Translations under genes and position numbers: made by a program | Part shown: positions 26,134 to 35,031 of the stretch, one piece after another | Numbering within the stretch: the stretch's first letter is position 1 | How the letters are laid out: the number at the start of each line of letters is the position of its first letter | Notes under the pieces: model-generated | The model's database searches: none | Told to the model about the DNA's origin: nothing | What the model saw: only the letters and a program-made list of their open reading frames with translations | Source of the DNA: a virus | DNA: 64,000 nt | Reading direction: 5' to 3' (one strand) | IMG/VR virus record: IMGVR_UViG_3300028392_001993 | Location: 1 to 64,000 of that record

Positions 26134-26972
26134 TAGAACACGAGTTTGATATTGCTATGCTGTTGGCCACCCGTGGCCGCACTGATATGTTGGATCGCAG
26201 TATCCGTAGTTTAGTAACTCTTGCAGATGACCCTGGTCGTATACAACTGATGTTTGCATTCGACCGGGACGACGACATTGGGTTCGATTACTTTACGGAA
26301 CATCTCCAGCCTTGGTTAGATACTCAAGATGTTGGGTATACTGCCATGCGATTCGACCGTATGGGTTATATCAATCTCCACAAGTACAACAACGCACTAG
26401 CCGCCAAATCCAGTGCTCGTTGGCTTATGATTTGGAATGATGATGCTGTGATGCAAAGTCAAGGGTGGGATACCACTATTATGAGCCACGAAGGGCAGTT
26501 TAAAGTACTCAGCTTTAAGACTCATAATATGCATCCTTACAGTATCTTTCCTATTGTACCTAGGACGTGGCTTGATTTGTTAGGTTATATCAGTCCACAT
26601 CCAACACAAGATGGATGGGTTAGTCAACAGGCGTATATGTTAGACATTTATGAACGCATTGATGTAAATGTACTACACGACCGATTTGACTTAACTGGCA
26701 ACAATAATGATGAGATATTTAATAATCGCCCTATGCTAGAAGGCAATCTCAATCATCCCATGGACTTTCACAGTCCGCAACAGATCAAACTAAGACAAGG
26801 TGACTGTGCTAAGTTAGCTACATATATGCACGAACAAGGAATCAGCACTGAGTTCTTTGAAAATATATTTAAGGGTACGCAAGATCCTTGGGAAAAATTG
26901 CGACAAAACGATCCAAACAGCCAGATGTTTGCCTTTGAAAGTCCAAACAAGGATCTAAGAAATGTTAAATAG
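26130..26972 (+). CDS. GT-A-type glycosyltransferase-like protein (280 aa), first of a pair
   Basis: Family 2-like start (F-D-I-A-M-L-L-A-T-R-G-R, then R-S-I-R-S-L) and an acidic W-N-D-D-A-V-M motif equivalent to the metal-binding D-x-D of GT-A enzymes. The C-terminal half has H-N-M-H-P-Y-S-I-F-P-I and D-L-T-G-N-N. The gene at 29006-29857 is a close paralogue over the whole length; the two flank a B12-type radical SAM gene. Sugar donor and acceptor unknown. Overlaps queD (ATGA). Confidence 0.78.
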   Translation: MIEHEFDIAMLLATRGRTDMLDRSIRSLVTLADDPGRIQLMFAFDRDDDIGFDYFTEHLQPWLDTQDVGYTAMRFDRMGYINLHKYNNALAAKSSARWLMIWNDDAVMQSQGWDTTIMSHEGQFKVLSFKTHNMHPYSIFPIVPRTWLDLLGYISPHPTQDGWVSQQAYMLDIYERIDVNVLHDRFDLTGNNNDEIFNNRPMLEGNLNHPMDFHSPQQIKLRQGDCAKLATYMHEQGISTEFFENIFKGTQDPWEKLRQNDPNSQMFAFESPNKDLRNVK

Positions 26973-26975
26973 AGT

Positions 26976-28958
26976 ATGACATACAAAATTGCCTGGGTCC
27001 AGCCCAACTTCCAACAAGGACCTAAAGAGTTCAATGCTCACTATTTGCCATACTCAGCTGGCGTAATATGGAGTTATGCCTTAACTGATCCTTGGGTTAA
27101 AGAAAACTTTGAATGCACAGACATGGTCTGGCGTAGAGATGCTGTGGAACCCCTGGCACAAAAACTTGCCGCCAACGATGTGGTTACATTTAGTACCTAT
27201 GTATGGAACCACCAATACAACTATACTCTAGCACGTATGGTCAAACAATTGAATCCCAACTGCTTGATCATCTTTGGTGGTCCTGAACCTGCTATTACAG
27301 ATCCAGATATCTTTGTCAAAGAACCTTACATGGATCTTGTGATTTGCTTTGAGGGAGAGATTACATTCCGTAATGTAATGCGAGCTTTTGAGTCGCGCAA
27401 CTTTGATGAGATTCCCGGACTGTTGGTCAACAAGAACGGTACAGCACTAAACACCGGCGATGCCAAGCGTATCGAAGCACTTGGAGAAATTCCTAGTCCA
27501 TACTTGAGTGGGGTGTTTGACAAGATTGTGGCAGAGAATCCTGGCATAGAGTGGAACGGCACACTAGAAACCAATCGTGGTTGTCCGTTTGCTTGTACCT
27601 TCTGTGACTGGGGTAGTTTGACCTATAACAAGGTCAAGCACTTTGATGTACAAAGAGTTTATGATGAACTGGAATGGATGGCAAAGCACCGGTGTGGGTT
27701 TATCAGTATTACTGATGCAAACTTTGGTATGTTCCCCGAACGTGATAATCTCATCGCCGATAAAATTATCGAAGTACAGAGCAAGTATGGATATCCAAAA
27801 ACGTTTAGCGTGGCCTGGGCAAAAAACCAAAAGAAAGAGGTTGTGGACATTGTCAAGAAACTTTTGGATGCCCCAGGTTTCAATCAAGGACTTACCTTAT
27901 CTGTGCAGAGTCTCGACGTGGACGTCTTGGAAAATATCCGCAGAAAAAACATGGAAATGAACAAGTTGGAAGAAGTGTTTGAACTGTGTGAACAGCGCAA
28001 CATTCCAACCTACACAGAACTTATTCTTGGCTTGCCTGGCGAAAGTTTAAAGACCTGGAAGGACAACTTCTGGAAACTGTTCCGTATGGGCAACCACACA
28101 GGCCTTACTGTGTTCCAAGCGCAGTTGTTGGAAAATGCAGAGATGAATCTACTGCAAAAGAAACTGTTCAAGATTGGTTCGCAACGTGTGACTGATTACT
28201 TCTCTGGTTCCTACTCTAATGAACACATTGAAGAAGGTATTGATATTATTACTAGCACCAAAGACTTGCCTTTTGAAATCATGTTGGATGCTGAAATCTT
28301 CTCGTGGTACATCAACACTTTTCACATCAATGGTGTGAGCACTTTGTTGAGTCGCTTGGTCTACAAGTATCTTGACATAGACTACAGTGTATTCTACGAA
28401 GACTTGTTTGAGTTTCTACAGCACGACGAATGGTTTGTAAAAGAACAAACAGAGGTGCGCCAGTATTTCAGTAACTGGATGACACAAGGTCAAATTCGTC
28501 ATCCCAACATTGGCGGCATTGAGATTCATGGTTGGAACTTGATTCACCGCAGTATCTTGAACATGCACGTGGAACATCAATATGAAAACATCTTTGCCAA
28601 ACTTGAAGCGTTTATGAGCCGATACAATTTGCCCAAGGAATTGTTAGACAATGTGATGAAGTTTCAAAAGAAATATCTCATTGCATACGATGATGTTGCC
28701 CAGTATCCACAGAAACTAGAACTAGATTACAACATCTGGGAATATTTGACATTTGATCAACCATTGCAACAAGGTGCAGTGATATATAATTTAGACTTTC
28801 CCGAAGACAAGACCATGAGCTTTCCACGATTCCTGGAACTGTTCTATTTTGCAAGACGTAGAAACTTTGGCAAAGCCACAGTAGATACCATAGATGGCAG
28901 TACCAACAACAGTGCCCGAAGAGGCGAAGCCGCTGTGCAAGCAATGGCTATAATATAA
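26976..28958 (+). CDS. B12-binding-type radical SAM protein (660 aa)
   Basis: An N-terminal Rossmann-like domain (residues ~1-160, with I-I-F-G-G-P-E-P-A) has the layout of a cobalamin-binding domain, though a D-x-H-x-x-G is not obvious. The radical SAM core follows with G-C-P-F-A-C-T-F-C-D-W-G (C-x3-C-x2-C) near residue 202 and a T-E-L-I-L-G-L-P-G-E strand. The ~250-residue C-terminal extension is unassigned. Such enzymes do methylations or ring rearrangements on unreactive carbons. GTTAAATA lies four bases before the ATG inside the end of the previous gene. Confidence 0.85.
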   Translation: MTYKIAWVQPNFQQGPKEFNAHYLPYSAGVIWSYALTDPWVKENFECTDMVWRRDAVEPLAQKLAANDVVTFSTYVWNHQYNYTLARMVKQLNPNCLIIFGGPEPAITDPDIFVKEPYMDLVICFEGEITFRNVMRAFESRNFDEIPGLLVNKNGTALNTGDAKRIEALGEIPSPYLSGVFDKIVAENPGIEWNGTLETNRGCPFACTFCDWGSLTYNKVKHFDVQRVYDELEWMAKHRCGFISITDANFGMFPERDNLIADKIIEVQSKYGYPKTFSVAWAKNQKKEVVDIVKKLLDAPGFNQGLTLSVQSLDVDVLENIRRKNMEMNKLEEVFELCEQRNIPTYTELILGLPGESLKTWKDNFWKLFRMGNHTGLTVFQAQLLENAEMNLLQKKLFKIGSQRVTDYFSGSYSNEHIEEGIDIITSTKDLPFEIMLDAEIFSWYINTFHINGVSTLLSRLVYKYLDIDYSVFYEDLFEFLQHDEWFVKEQTEVRQYFSNWMTQGQIRHPNIGGIEIHGWNLIHRSILNMHVEHQYENIFAKLEAFMSRYNLPKELLDNVMKFQKKYLIAYDDVAQYPQKLELDYNIWEYLTFDQPLQQGAVIYNLDFPEDKTMSFPRFLELFYFARRRNFGKATVDTIDGSTNNSARRGEAAVQAMAII

Positions 28959-28968
28959 AAATAATCCG

Positions 28969-28997
28969 TAGACAACAGCCAACCATTGTGTTATAAT
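28969..28997 (+). promoter_or_regulatory. Sigma-70-like promoter
   Basis: TAGACA (28969-28974), 17 bases, TATAAT (28992-28997). Predicted +1 is about two bases before the ATG at 29006. Confidence 0.65.
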
Positions 28998-29005
28998 ATA
29001 CAACT

Positions 29006-29857
29006 ATGACTGACTTTGATTCTGATATCGCAGTATTACTGCCCACTAGAGCTCGCACCACCATGGTGGAACGAAGCATTAAAAGTTTATTTGAATTAGC
29101 TGAGCAACCTGATCGAGTTGAAATCGTATTTGGTTACGACAACGACGACACAGTGGGCTTTGATTATTTTAACAAAACCGTGCGTCCTTGGATGGACAAA
29201 AAATCTATTACATATTCGGCCATGAAGTTTGAACCCATGGGCTATATTCGACTCAATGAATATGTAAATGCCATGGCCAAGACTACCAGAGCCAAATGGT
29301 ATATCATCTGGAATGATGATGCGGTGATGCGTACTGTGGGCTGGGATACAGAGATCATTGCCCAAAATGGCAAGTTTAACTTGTTGGCTTTCCATACACA
29401 TAATCAACATCCTTACAGTATCTTTCCTATTATTCCATACAAATGGTTTGAGCTATTAGGTTATCTATGTCCTCACCAAATTGGTGATGCTTGGACTAGC
29501 CAACAGGCTTATATGCTGAACATATTCAAACGTATTGATGTTGTGGTCAAACACGACCGCTATGACCTGACAGGAAACAATCAGGATTCAACATTTGCCA
29601 ATCGTCCTATGAAGGAAACAAATCCATTTGAGCCCGGTGATTTTAACCATGTAGACATGACTAATTTACGAATAAGTGATTGTGTTAAATTGGCCAACTA
29701 TATGAAAAGTATTGGTATGGATACGCAATATTTTGAAAACATTCTAGCAGGCAAACAAGATCCCTGGGAGATGTTGGTACGTAACGATGTGCTCCGACAA
29801 CAAGTACAATGGAAAATAGATCACGATAATCAACGAGTAGAAAGACCAAAAAAATGA
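29006..29857 (+). CDS. GT-A-type glycosyltransferase-like protein (283 aa), second of a pair
   Basis: Paralogue of 26130-26972: same opening (D-I-A-V-L-L-P-T-R-A-R-T), G-F-D-Y-F, W-N-D-D-A-V-M-R metal motif, H-N-Q-H-P-Y-S-I-F-P-I, S-Q-Q-A-Y-M-L and the D-L-T-G-N-N tail. It has its own promoter with only about two bases of leader, unlike its operon-embedded sibling. The GT-radical SAM-GT order suggests two related transfers around one radical modification. Acceptor unknown. Confidence 0.78.
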   Translation: MTDFDSDIAVLLPTRARTTMVERSIKSLFELAEQPDRVEIVFGYDNDDTVGFDYFNKTVRPWMDKKSITYSAMKFEPMGYIRLNEYVNAMAKTTRAKWYIIWNDDAVMRTVGWDTEIIAQNGKFNLLAFHTHNQHPYSIFPIIPYKWFELLGYLCPHQIGDAWTSQQAYMLNIFKRIDVVVKHDRYDLTGNNQDSTFANRPMKETNPFEPGDFNHVDMTNLRISDCVKLANYMKSIGMDTQYFENILAGKQDPWEMLVRNDVLRQQVQWKIDHDNQRVERPKK

Positions 29858-30636
29858 CAGATCACAATTTAGAAGAACGTATTGTGCGTTACTGGAACGC
29901 ACAGCCTTGCAATATTAAGCATGGCAAAAGCGAAGTAGGTACCTTGGAGTTTTACCAAGAAGTTACCGAACGTAGGTATCGGGTGGAACCACACATGAAA
30001 GAATTTGCTAGTTTTCATCTCTGGACCGGGAAACGTGTGTTGGAGATTGGCTGCGGCATTGGTACTGATGCGGCTGAGTTTGCTAGACTTGGTGCAGACT
30101 ATACTGCCATTGACATCAGTACCAATACAATCGAGTTGGCCAAGAAACGTTTTGAAGTAGAAGGTCTCGAAGGTACATTTGTTTGTGGTGACGCTAGCGA
30201 TCCTAAAACATACAAGGATTTGGGCAAGTTTGATTTAGTATACAGTTGCGGCGTGATGCATCATTTCCCTAAAATTGACGAAATGATTCAAAATGCTTAT
30301 GATGCGTTAGAACCAAATGGAGAGTTTAGATTTTTGGTATATGCCAAGAACTCCTGGAAGTACAGTATGATTCGTAAAGGTCTGGATCAATTTGAAGCAC
30401 AAGCAGGTTGCCCTTTTGCACAGGCTTACTCAAATGACGAAGTATATAAACTTTTGGGCGATCGATTCCACATTGAGAGGTTGCGTCAGGCCCACTGTTT
30501 CATGTATAATGTAGAAGCGTACAAACAAGGAAGATATGAACTGGAGCCGTGGTTTGCGGCCATGCCAGAAGAAATGCGCGAAGCGGTGAAAGAATATTTA
30601 GGTTGGCATTTGTTAGTTAAAGCAAGGAAAGTATGA
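29854..30636 (+). CDS. Class I SAM-dependent methyltransferase (260 aa)
   Basis: Clear motif I V-L-E-I-G-C-G-I-G-T-D-A near residue 61, motif II acidic residue in Y-T-A-I-D-I-S, and post-motif D-L-V-Y-S-C-G-V-M-H-H-F. N-terminal ~50 residues include Y-W-N-A-Q-P-C-N, a lead-in seen in small-molecule methyltransferases of this group. ATGA overlap with both the glycosyltransferase and queE. A small metabolite or modified nucleoside is a more likely substrate than protein, by family type only. Confidence 0.85.
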   Translation: MTDHNLEERIVRYWNAQPCNIKHGKSEVGTLEFYQEVTERRYRVEPHMKEFASFHLWTGKRVLEIGCGIGTDAAEFARLGADYTAIDISTNTIELAKKRFEVEGLEGTFVCGDASDPKTYKDLGKFDLVYSCGVMHHFPKIDEMIQNAYDALEPNGEFRFLVYAKNSWKYSMIRKGLDQFEAQAGCPFAQAYSNDEVYKLLGDRFHIERLRQAHCFMYNVEAYKQGRYELEPWFAAMPEEMREAVKEYLGWHLLVKARKV

Positions 30637-31484
30637 GTAAACTCAAAGTAGCAGAACTGTTTTATAGTGTGCAAGGAGAAGGCCGGTACATGGGTGTGCC
30701 TAGTGTGTTCTTGCGTGTGTTTGGATGTAACTTTAAATGTGCCGGTTTTGGCATGCCTCGAGGAGAACTAAGTGATGAAGCAAACAACATTAACCCAGAT
30801 CTGTATACTGAGTATAAGTCGTTGCCTCTTGTGTCTACAGGTTGTGATAGTTACGCTAGTTGGGATCCTAGGTTTCGTCATCTTAGTCCCGTTCTTGATA
30901 CTGGTACGATTGCCGATGCTATTGTGGATACGCTACCGTACAAGGAATGGCGCGACGAACATCTCGTGATCACTGGTGGTGAACCATTGCTAGGTTGGCA
31001 ACGTGCTTACCCAGATTTGTTGGGTCATCCCAAGATGTCAAACTTGAAAGAGATTACATTTGAAACAAATGGTACTCAACCACTGGACGATTCTTTTAAA
31101 CAACATCTGCACACATGGACCTTACATCATGGTCAAGACTTTTATAGAGAAGTAACATTCAGTGTCAGTGCCAAGTTACCCGGCTCAGGTGAGTCATGGG
31201 CAGATGCTATATGTCCAGAAGTGGTGTGTGAATATGAAGAATATGGTTACACATACTTGAAATTGGTAATAGCAACAGAACAGGATTTGACAGATGCAGA
31301 ACGTGCAGTTGAAGAATATCGTGCGGCTGGGTTTACTGGTCATGTGTATGTTATGCCTGTTGGCGGGGTTGAGCGGGTGTACCATCTTAATAATAGAGCA
31401 GTGGCAGAGATGGCAATGCGAAAAGGCTGGAGATACTCAGACAGACTCCAAGTCCCGCTGTTTAAAAACGAATGGGGAACCTGA
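30633..31484 (+). CDS. queE: 7-carboxy-7-deazaguanine synthase-like radical SAM protein
   Basis: QueE-like start: F-Y-S-V-Q-G-E-G-R-Y-M-G-V-P-S-V-F-L-R and V-I-T-G-G-E-P-L-L. QueE makes CDG from carboxytetrahydropterin after QueD. The cluster motif is unusual: G-C-N-F-K-C-A-G-F has Phe where the third Cys of C-x3-C-x2-C should be; the next Cys comes about 40 residues later in S-T-G-C-D-S. Other QueE proteins also have variable Cys spacing, so activity is plausible. Overlaps neighbours by a few bases. Confidence 0.88.
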   Translation: MSKLKVAELFYSVQGEGRYMGVPSVFLRVFGCNFKCAGFGMPRGELSDEANNINPDLYTEYKSLPLVSTGCDSYASWDPRFRHLSPVLDTGTIADAIVDTLPYKEWRDEHLVITGGEPLLGWQRAYPDLLGHPKMSNLKEITFETNGTQPLDDSFKQHLHTWTLHHGQDFYREVTFSVSAKLPGSGESWADAICPEVVCEYEEYGYTYLKLVIATEQDLTDAERAVEEYRAAGFTGHVYVMPVGGVERVYHLNNRAVAEMAMRKGWRYSDRLQVPLFKNEWGT

Positions 31485-31873
31485 TGGGAATATTTGATCG
31501 ATTTCGCAAAAAGCCGGAACCAAAAGTCCGGGCCGAGCCTAAACCTAAGGCACCAGAGAAAACTGAAAAACAACTGGCCACCGAAAAAAACGAGCCTTAT
31601 GTTAGTATTCTCAGGATGGATATCGATCCCAACAACTTGCACCAAGGTGCATTTGAACTAGACTGGAATGAAATCTTTGTGGCACGGCTGGTCAAGGCCG
31701 GTTATATGATGAAACCCGACGATGTTGATGCCGAGATTGTGGATCGGTGGTTCCAAAATATCTGCAGGCATGTTGTTATGGAAACTTGGGAACAGGAACA
31801 GGCCATAAACAAATACAGCAATCAGTATGTAAACAGCCGCGACATCGGTGGCGGCCGGAGTGAAGTAAGTTGA
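31484..31873 (+). CDS. Hypothetical protein (129 aa)
   Basis: The ATG at 31484 shares a base with the queE stop (TGATG). The N-terminus (MGIFDRFRKKPEPK) is basic, then a Lys/Pro/Glu-rich linker, then a compact C-terminal domain with P-Y-V-S-I-L-R-M-D-I-D-P, W-N-E-I-F-V-A-R-L and a W-F-Q-N-I-C helix. I do not recognise it. A membrane-proximal or adaptor role is possible from the basic linker but unsupported. Confidence 0.6.
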   Translation: MGIFDRFRKKPEPKVRAEPKPKAPEKTEKQLATEKNEPYVSILRMDIDPNNLHQGAFELDWNEIFVARLVKAGYMMKPDDVDAEIVDRWFQNICRHVVMETWEQEQAINKYSNQYVNSRDIGGGRSEVS

Positions 31874-32568
31874 ATATATACTTTAATGGTGATAGTTATG
31901 TTGAGGGTACAGAACTTGATGATCCTGCAACTCAAAGTTTTGCCGCAAAGTTATCTGCTAAATTAAATGCACAATTTATAAATCAAGCAGAGAATGGTTC
32001 GAGCAACAGTTTGATCATACGCAAGATGACCGAGTACTTGTACCAGTGCAAACAAACAAACACTTTTCCAGATCTTGTTGTAATTGGTTGGAGCGAGGCC
32101 ACTCGAGAAGACTGTTTTATACTCAATGAGTATAGATCGCTTGCTGGAACTGGTCCTGATCATGAACTCATTGATCCTGATGAGTATAGATATTGGAGTT
32201 ATAACAATCAAAACTGGCAGTACCGGCACCAACTATGTAAGTTTTATAATAGAGCCATACACAACCTGCACCTAGAATTACAATATTTAAAAATACCTCA
32301 TTTGTTCTTCAATGCTATTGAACCTTTAAACAAGATAGAGATTTCAGCTCCAGGTATAGCCCATGAAAATGGAAATAATATTTTAAAATTAGAGTGGCAT
32401 GACTGTTATTTTTATCCTTATGATAGACTTGATATGGCCTGGCGAGATTGGGCAACCGAACGTAATTATCAGCAAGTTACTCCTGACTTTTATCATTTTA
32501 AAGAAGATTGTCATGCAGCCTGGACAGACGTAATCTACAATTATATTAAAGAAAAAAACATAGCATGA
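31870..32568 (+). CDS. SGNH/GDSL-hydrolase-like protein (232 aa)
   Basis: TTG start overlapping the previous stop. Block I is Y-F-N-G-D-S-Y-V-E-G (G-D-S nucleophile region), followed by N-Q-A-E-N-G-S-S-N-S (block II/III-like) and a late F-K-E-D-C-H-A-A-W (D-x-x-H, block V). SGNH enzymes deacylate or deacetylate sugars and lipids. A second, diverged copy lies at 33273-34001 with a nucleotidyltransferase between them. Probably part of the sugar pathway. Confidence 0.75.
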   Translation: MNIYFNGDSYVEGTELDDPATQSFAAKLSAKLNAQFINQAENGSSNSLIIRKMTEYLYQCKQTNTFPDLVVIGWSEATREDCFILNEYRSLAGTGPDHELIDPDEYRYWSYNNQNWQYRHQLCKFYNRAIHNLHLELQYLKIPHLFFNAIEPLNKIEISAPGIAHENGNNILKLEWHDCYFYPYDRLDMAWRDWATERNYQQVTPDFYHFKEDCHAAWTDVIYNYIKEKNIA

Positions 32569-33047
32569 TATTCAATCACATCAAACAACTCAAACAAGAC
32601 GGAAAGAAAATTGGCATTACTTTCTCCACTTTCGATATGCTCCACGCAGGACACATTGCCATGCTCTCGGAAGCCAAGAATCACTGTGACTACCTGATCT
32701 GTGGGCTCCAAACAGACCCGACTATCGATAGACCTGACACTAAAAATCACCCTATACAAAGTATTGTGGAGCGACAAATACAATTGGCCGCATGCCGTTA
32801 CGTTGATGAAGTTGTTGTGTATCAAACCGAACAAGATCTTATTGACTTGCTGTTGATACTGCCATTAGATGTTCGCATACTAGGTGTGGAATATCAAGAC
32901 AAGGATTTCTCTGGTCGTGACGAATGTTATGATCGCGGCATCGAGTTGGTGTTCAATGGTAGAGATCATTCGTTCTCCAGTTCAAGTCTACGCAAACGTG
33001 TGGTCGCGGCTGAAACTTACAAGGTGTTAAAAGATGGAACCACTTAA
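32565..33047 (+). CDS. Cytidylyltransferase-like nucleotidyltransferase (160 aa)
   Basis: H-x-G-H motif in S-T-F-D-M-L-H-A-G-H-I, and the second ATP-binding signature S-S-S-L-R-K-R-V near the C-terminus, as in glycerol-3-phosphate cytidylyltransferase, RfaE and PPAT. Transfers an NMP to a phosphorylated sugar or alcohol. Located between two SGNH proteins in an overlapping run, consistent with activation of a sugar or polyol. Exact substrate not readable. Confidence 0.85.
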   Translation: MIFNHIKQLKQDGKKIGITFSTFDMLHAGHIAMLSEAKNHCDYLICGLQTDPTIDRPDTKNHPIQSIVERQIQLAACRYVDEVVVYQTEQDLIDLLLILPLDVRILGVEYQDKDFSGRDECYDRGIELVFNGRDHSFSSSSLRKRVVAAETYKVLKDGTT

Positions 33048-33276
33048 ACCACCAGCCACATACAAAGTTTACACAGTAATTAAACAAACCGGCATGAGCA
33101 TGAACTATGTTTATGTATCTATGCAGAGTAGCATAAACTACGGGGCTGGTTTTTACGGGACCAGACGCGAAGCCGAGCAGGCTCGCACGTTCGAACTGCT
33201 CAAAGAAACCACAGTGCCTAAACCTCAGTTTCATGTTTTTGAACTTGAAGTGCCCAACCCAGCATACCAAGAATGA
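33034..33276 (+). CDS. Small hypothetical protein (80 aa)
   Basis: Overlaps the nucleotidyltransferase by 14 nt and the next gene by 4. MEPLKPPATYKVYTVIKQTG, then Y-V-Y-V-S-M-Q-S, an E-A-E-Q-A-R-T-F-E-L-L helix and Q-F-H-V-F-E-L-E-V: a small alpha/beta protein. Family and role not recognised. Confidence 0.55.
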   Translation: MEPLKPPATYKVYTVIKQTGMSMNYVYVSMQSSINYGAGFYGTRREAEQARTFELLKETTVPKPQFHVFELEVPNPAYQE

Positions 33277-34001
33277 TACTGTACGTAAATGGTTGCAGTC
33301 ACAGTGCGGCCGCAGAAGCCGCTGTTGTTCATTCTTGGGCCTGTGATGATGGAGCATTATGGCAACGCGGCGATGAGCCGCATCCTGAAAATCTAGCAGT
33401 CAGTTATGGTCGACATATTGCTGATGCATTGGGTGCAGAGTTAATTTGTCAGGCCAGTTCTGGAGGCAGTAACGATCGTATTATACGTATCACAAAGAAA
33501 TGGATTGAAAATAATCCAGACAAATTGGCTGATACATTTATGATCTTACAATGGACCACTTGGGAACGAGAAGAGTGGTTTCACAAAGGTAAATGGTATC
33601 AAGTTAACGCATCAGGTATAGACATAGTGCCACCCGAGTTACAAGAACGCTACAAAAACTACGTTATAAATGTAGACTGGAATATCAAAACCCCCGAAGC
33701 ACACGAAAAGATTTGGGCAATGCATCAGTACCTTAATGAGCAGGGCATACGACATTTGTTCTTTAGTGGACATAGTACATTTAGTGATATCCAAAATCAA
33801 TTTGATTGGGGCAAGGACTATATGCATCCATATGTTCGGGAAGAATCCTACCATAATTGGCTAATAAACAACGGTGGAACCTATTCTCACCCCGAAGGTT
33901 ACCATTTTGATGCCAAAAGTCATAGACTTTGGGCAGATCATGTGTTACAATACATCTATGATAACAACTTGATTGCATCTGATGAAATACGTACTGATTG
34001 A
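33273..34001 (+). CDS. SGNH-hydrolase-like protein, second copy (242 aa)
   Basis: Paralogue of 31870-32568: Y-V-N-G-C-S-H-S (block I, with Cys in place of the Asp of G-D-S), A-S-S-G-G-S-N-D-R-I-I-R, W-T-T-W-E-R-E-E and a C-terminal G-Y-H-F-D-A-K-S-H-R-L-W-A-D-H. The catalytic Ser and the D-x-x-H tail remain. Its 3' end overlaps the RNase H gene by 20 nt. Probably an esterase or deacetylase in the sugar pathway. Confidence 0.7.
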   Translation: MILYVNGCSHSAAAEAAVVHSWACDDGALWQRGDEPHPENLAVSYGRHIADALGAELICQASSGGSNDRIIRITKKWIENNPDKLADTFMILQWTTWEREEWFHKGKWYQVNASGIDIVPPELQERYKNYVINVDWNIKTPEAHEKIWAMHQYLNEQGIRHLFFSGHSTFSDIQNQFDWGKDYMHPYVREESYHNWLINNGGTYSHPEGYHFDAKSHRLWADHVLQYIYDNNLIASDEIRTD

Positions 34002-35031
34002 CACTGCCAATATGTTTTTTCGTGCTAGACACGGAGCGTTTAGAGCCGCAGACTCTTGGACCAAACTAGGCTTTGCTCTGCACGTTACACTAATGGCAGT
34101 GAACAAGATGGCCAAGCGATTTGAAGCAGATCACGTGGTGTTTGCACTGGAAGGACGCTCGTGGCGCAAGGACTACTATAAACCTTACAAGGCTAACCGT
34201 GCTGTGGCTCGGGGTAAAATGACCGAAGAGGAAGCAGAAGAAGATAAACTGTTCTGGGAAACATATGACGAACTGACTAAATACTTGGCTACTAAAACTA
34301 ATTGTAGCGTTATCCGATGTGCCACTGCCGAAGCAGATGATATCATAGCACGTTGGATTGCTTTGCACCCCCAAGACGAACACGTTATTATCAGCTCAGA
34401 TTCTGACTTTGTACAATTACTTGCACCCAACGTCACACAATACAATGGCATTAGTGATGAACTGTTAACTCTGGAGGGCATATTTGATGCTAAAGGTAAC
34501 CACGTCAATGATAAGAAAACTAAACAGCCAAAAACGATCCCGGATCCGGCCTGGTTGTTATTTGAGAAGTGTATGCGTGGCGACAGCTCAGACAACGTAT
34601 TCAGTGCGTATCCTGGAGTACGTGAGAAAGGCACAAAGAATAAAGTTGGTCTCCGTGAGGCCTTTGGAGACAGAGACCGTCGCGGATACAATTGGAACAA
34701 TCTAATGTTGCAACGTTGGACCGACCATGAGGGTGCCGAGCACCGTGTGTTAGATGACTATGAACGCAATCGTGTGCTAGTTGATCTTACAGCACAACCA
34801 GATGATATCAAGAACACTATAGACACAGCCATATGTGAGCAAGTGAGTCACAAGGATGTAGGACAAGTGGGAGTGAGATTTATGCAATTCTGCGGCAAGT
34901 ACGAATTGAACAAATGTAGCGATGCGGCCGAACAGTTTGGTCGCTGGCTCAATGAAACATATAAAGGAGTGCTAGATGATATTAGCCAAACCAGTAGTAG
35001 ACAATCAGTATTACATACTCAAGAAGGATGA
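33982..35031 (+). CDS. T4 RNase H-like 5'-3' exonuclease (FEN family)
   Basis: FEN/T4 RNase H motifs: Y-V-L-I-D-T-A-N-M-F-F-R-A-R at the N-terminus, F-A-L-E-G-R-S-W-R-K with Y-K-A-N-R, A-E-A-D-D-I-I-A-R, I-S-S-D-S-D-F-V-Q-L and G-D-S-S-D-N; the acidic metal ligands are all present. It removes RNA primers and flaps on the lagging strand, acting with the polymerase and clamp above. ATG 33982 is preferred over the upstream in-frame ATG because it begins at the conserved strand. Confidence 0.92.
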   Translation: MKYVLIDTANMFFRARHGAFRAADSWTKLGFALHVTLMAVNKMAKRFEADHVVFALEGRSWRKDYYKPYKANRAVARGKMTEEEAEEDKLFWETYDELTKYLATKTNCSVIRCATAEADDIIARWIALHPQDEHVIISSDSDFVQLLAPNVTQYNGISDELLTLEGIFDAKGNHVNDKKTKQPKTIPDPAWLLFEKCMRGDSSDNVFSAYPGVREKGTKNKVGLREAFGDRDRRGYNWNNLMLQRWTDHEGAEHRVLDDYERNRVLVDLTAQPDDIKNTIDTAICEQVSHKDVGQVGVRFMQFCGKYELNKCSDAAEQFGRWLNETYKGVLDDISQTSSRQSVLHTQEG

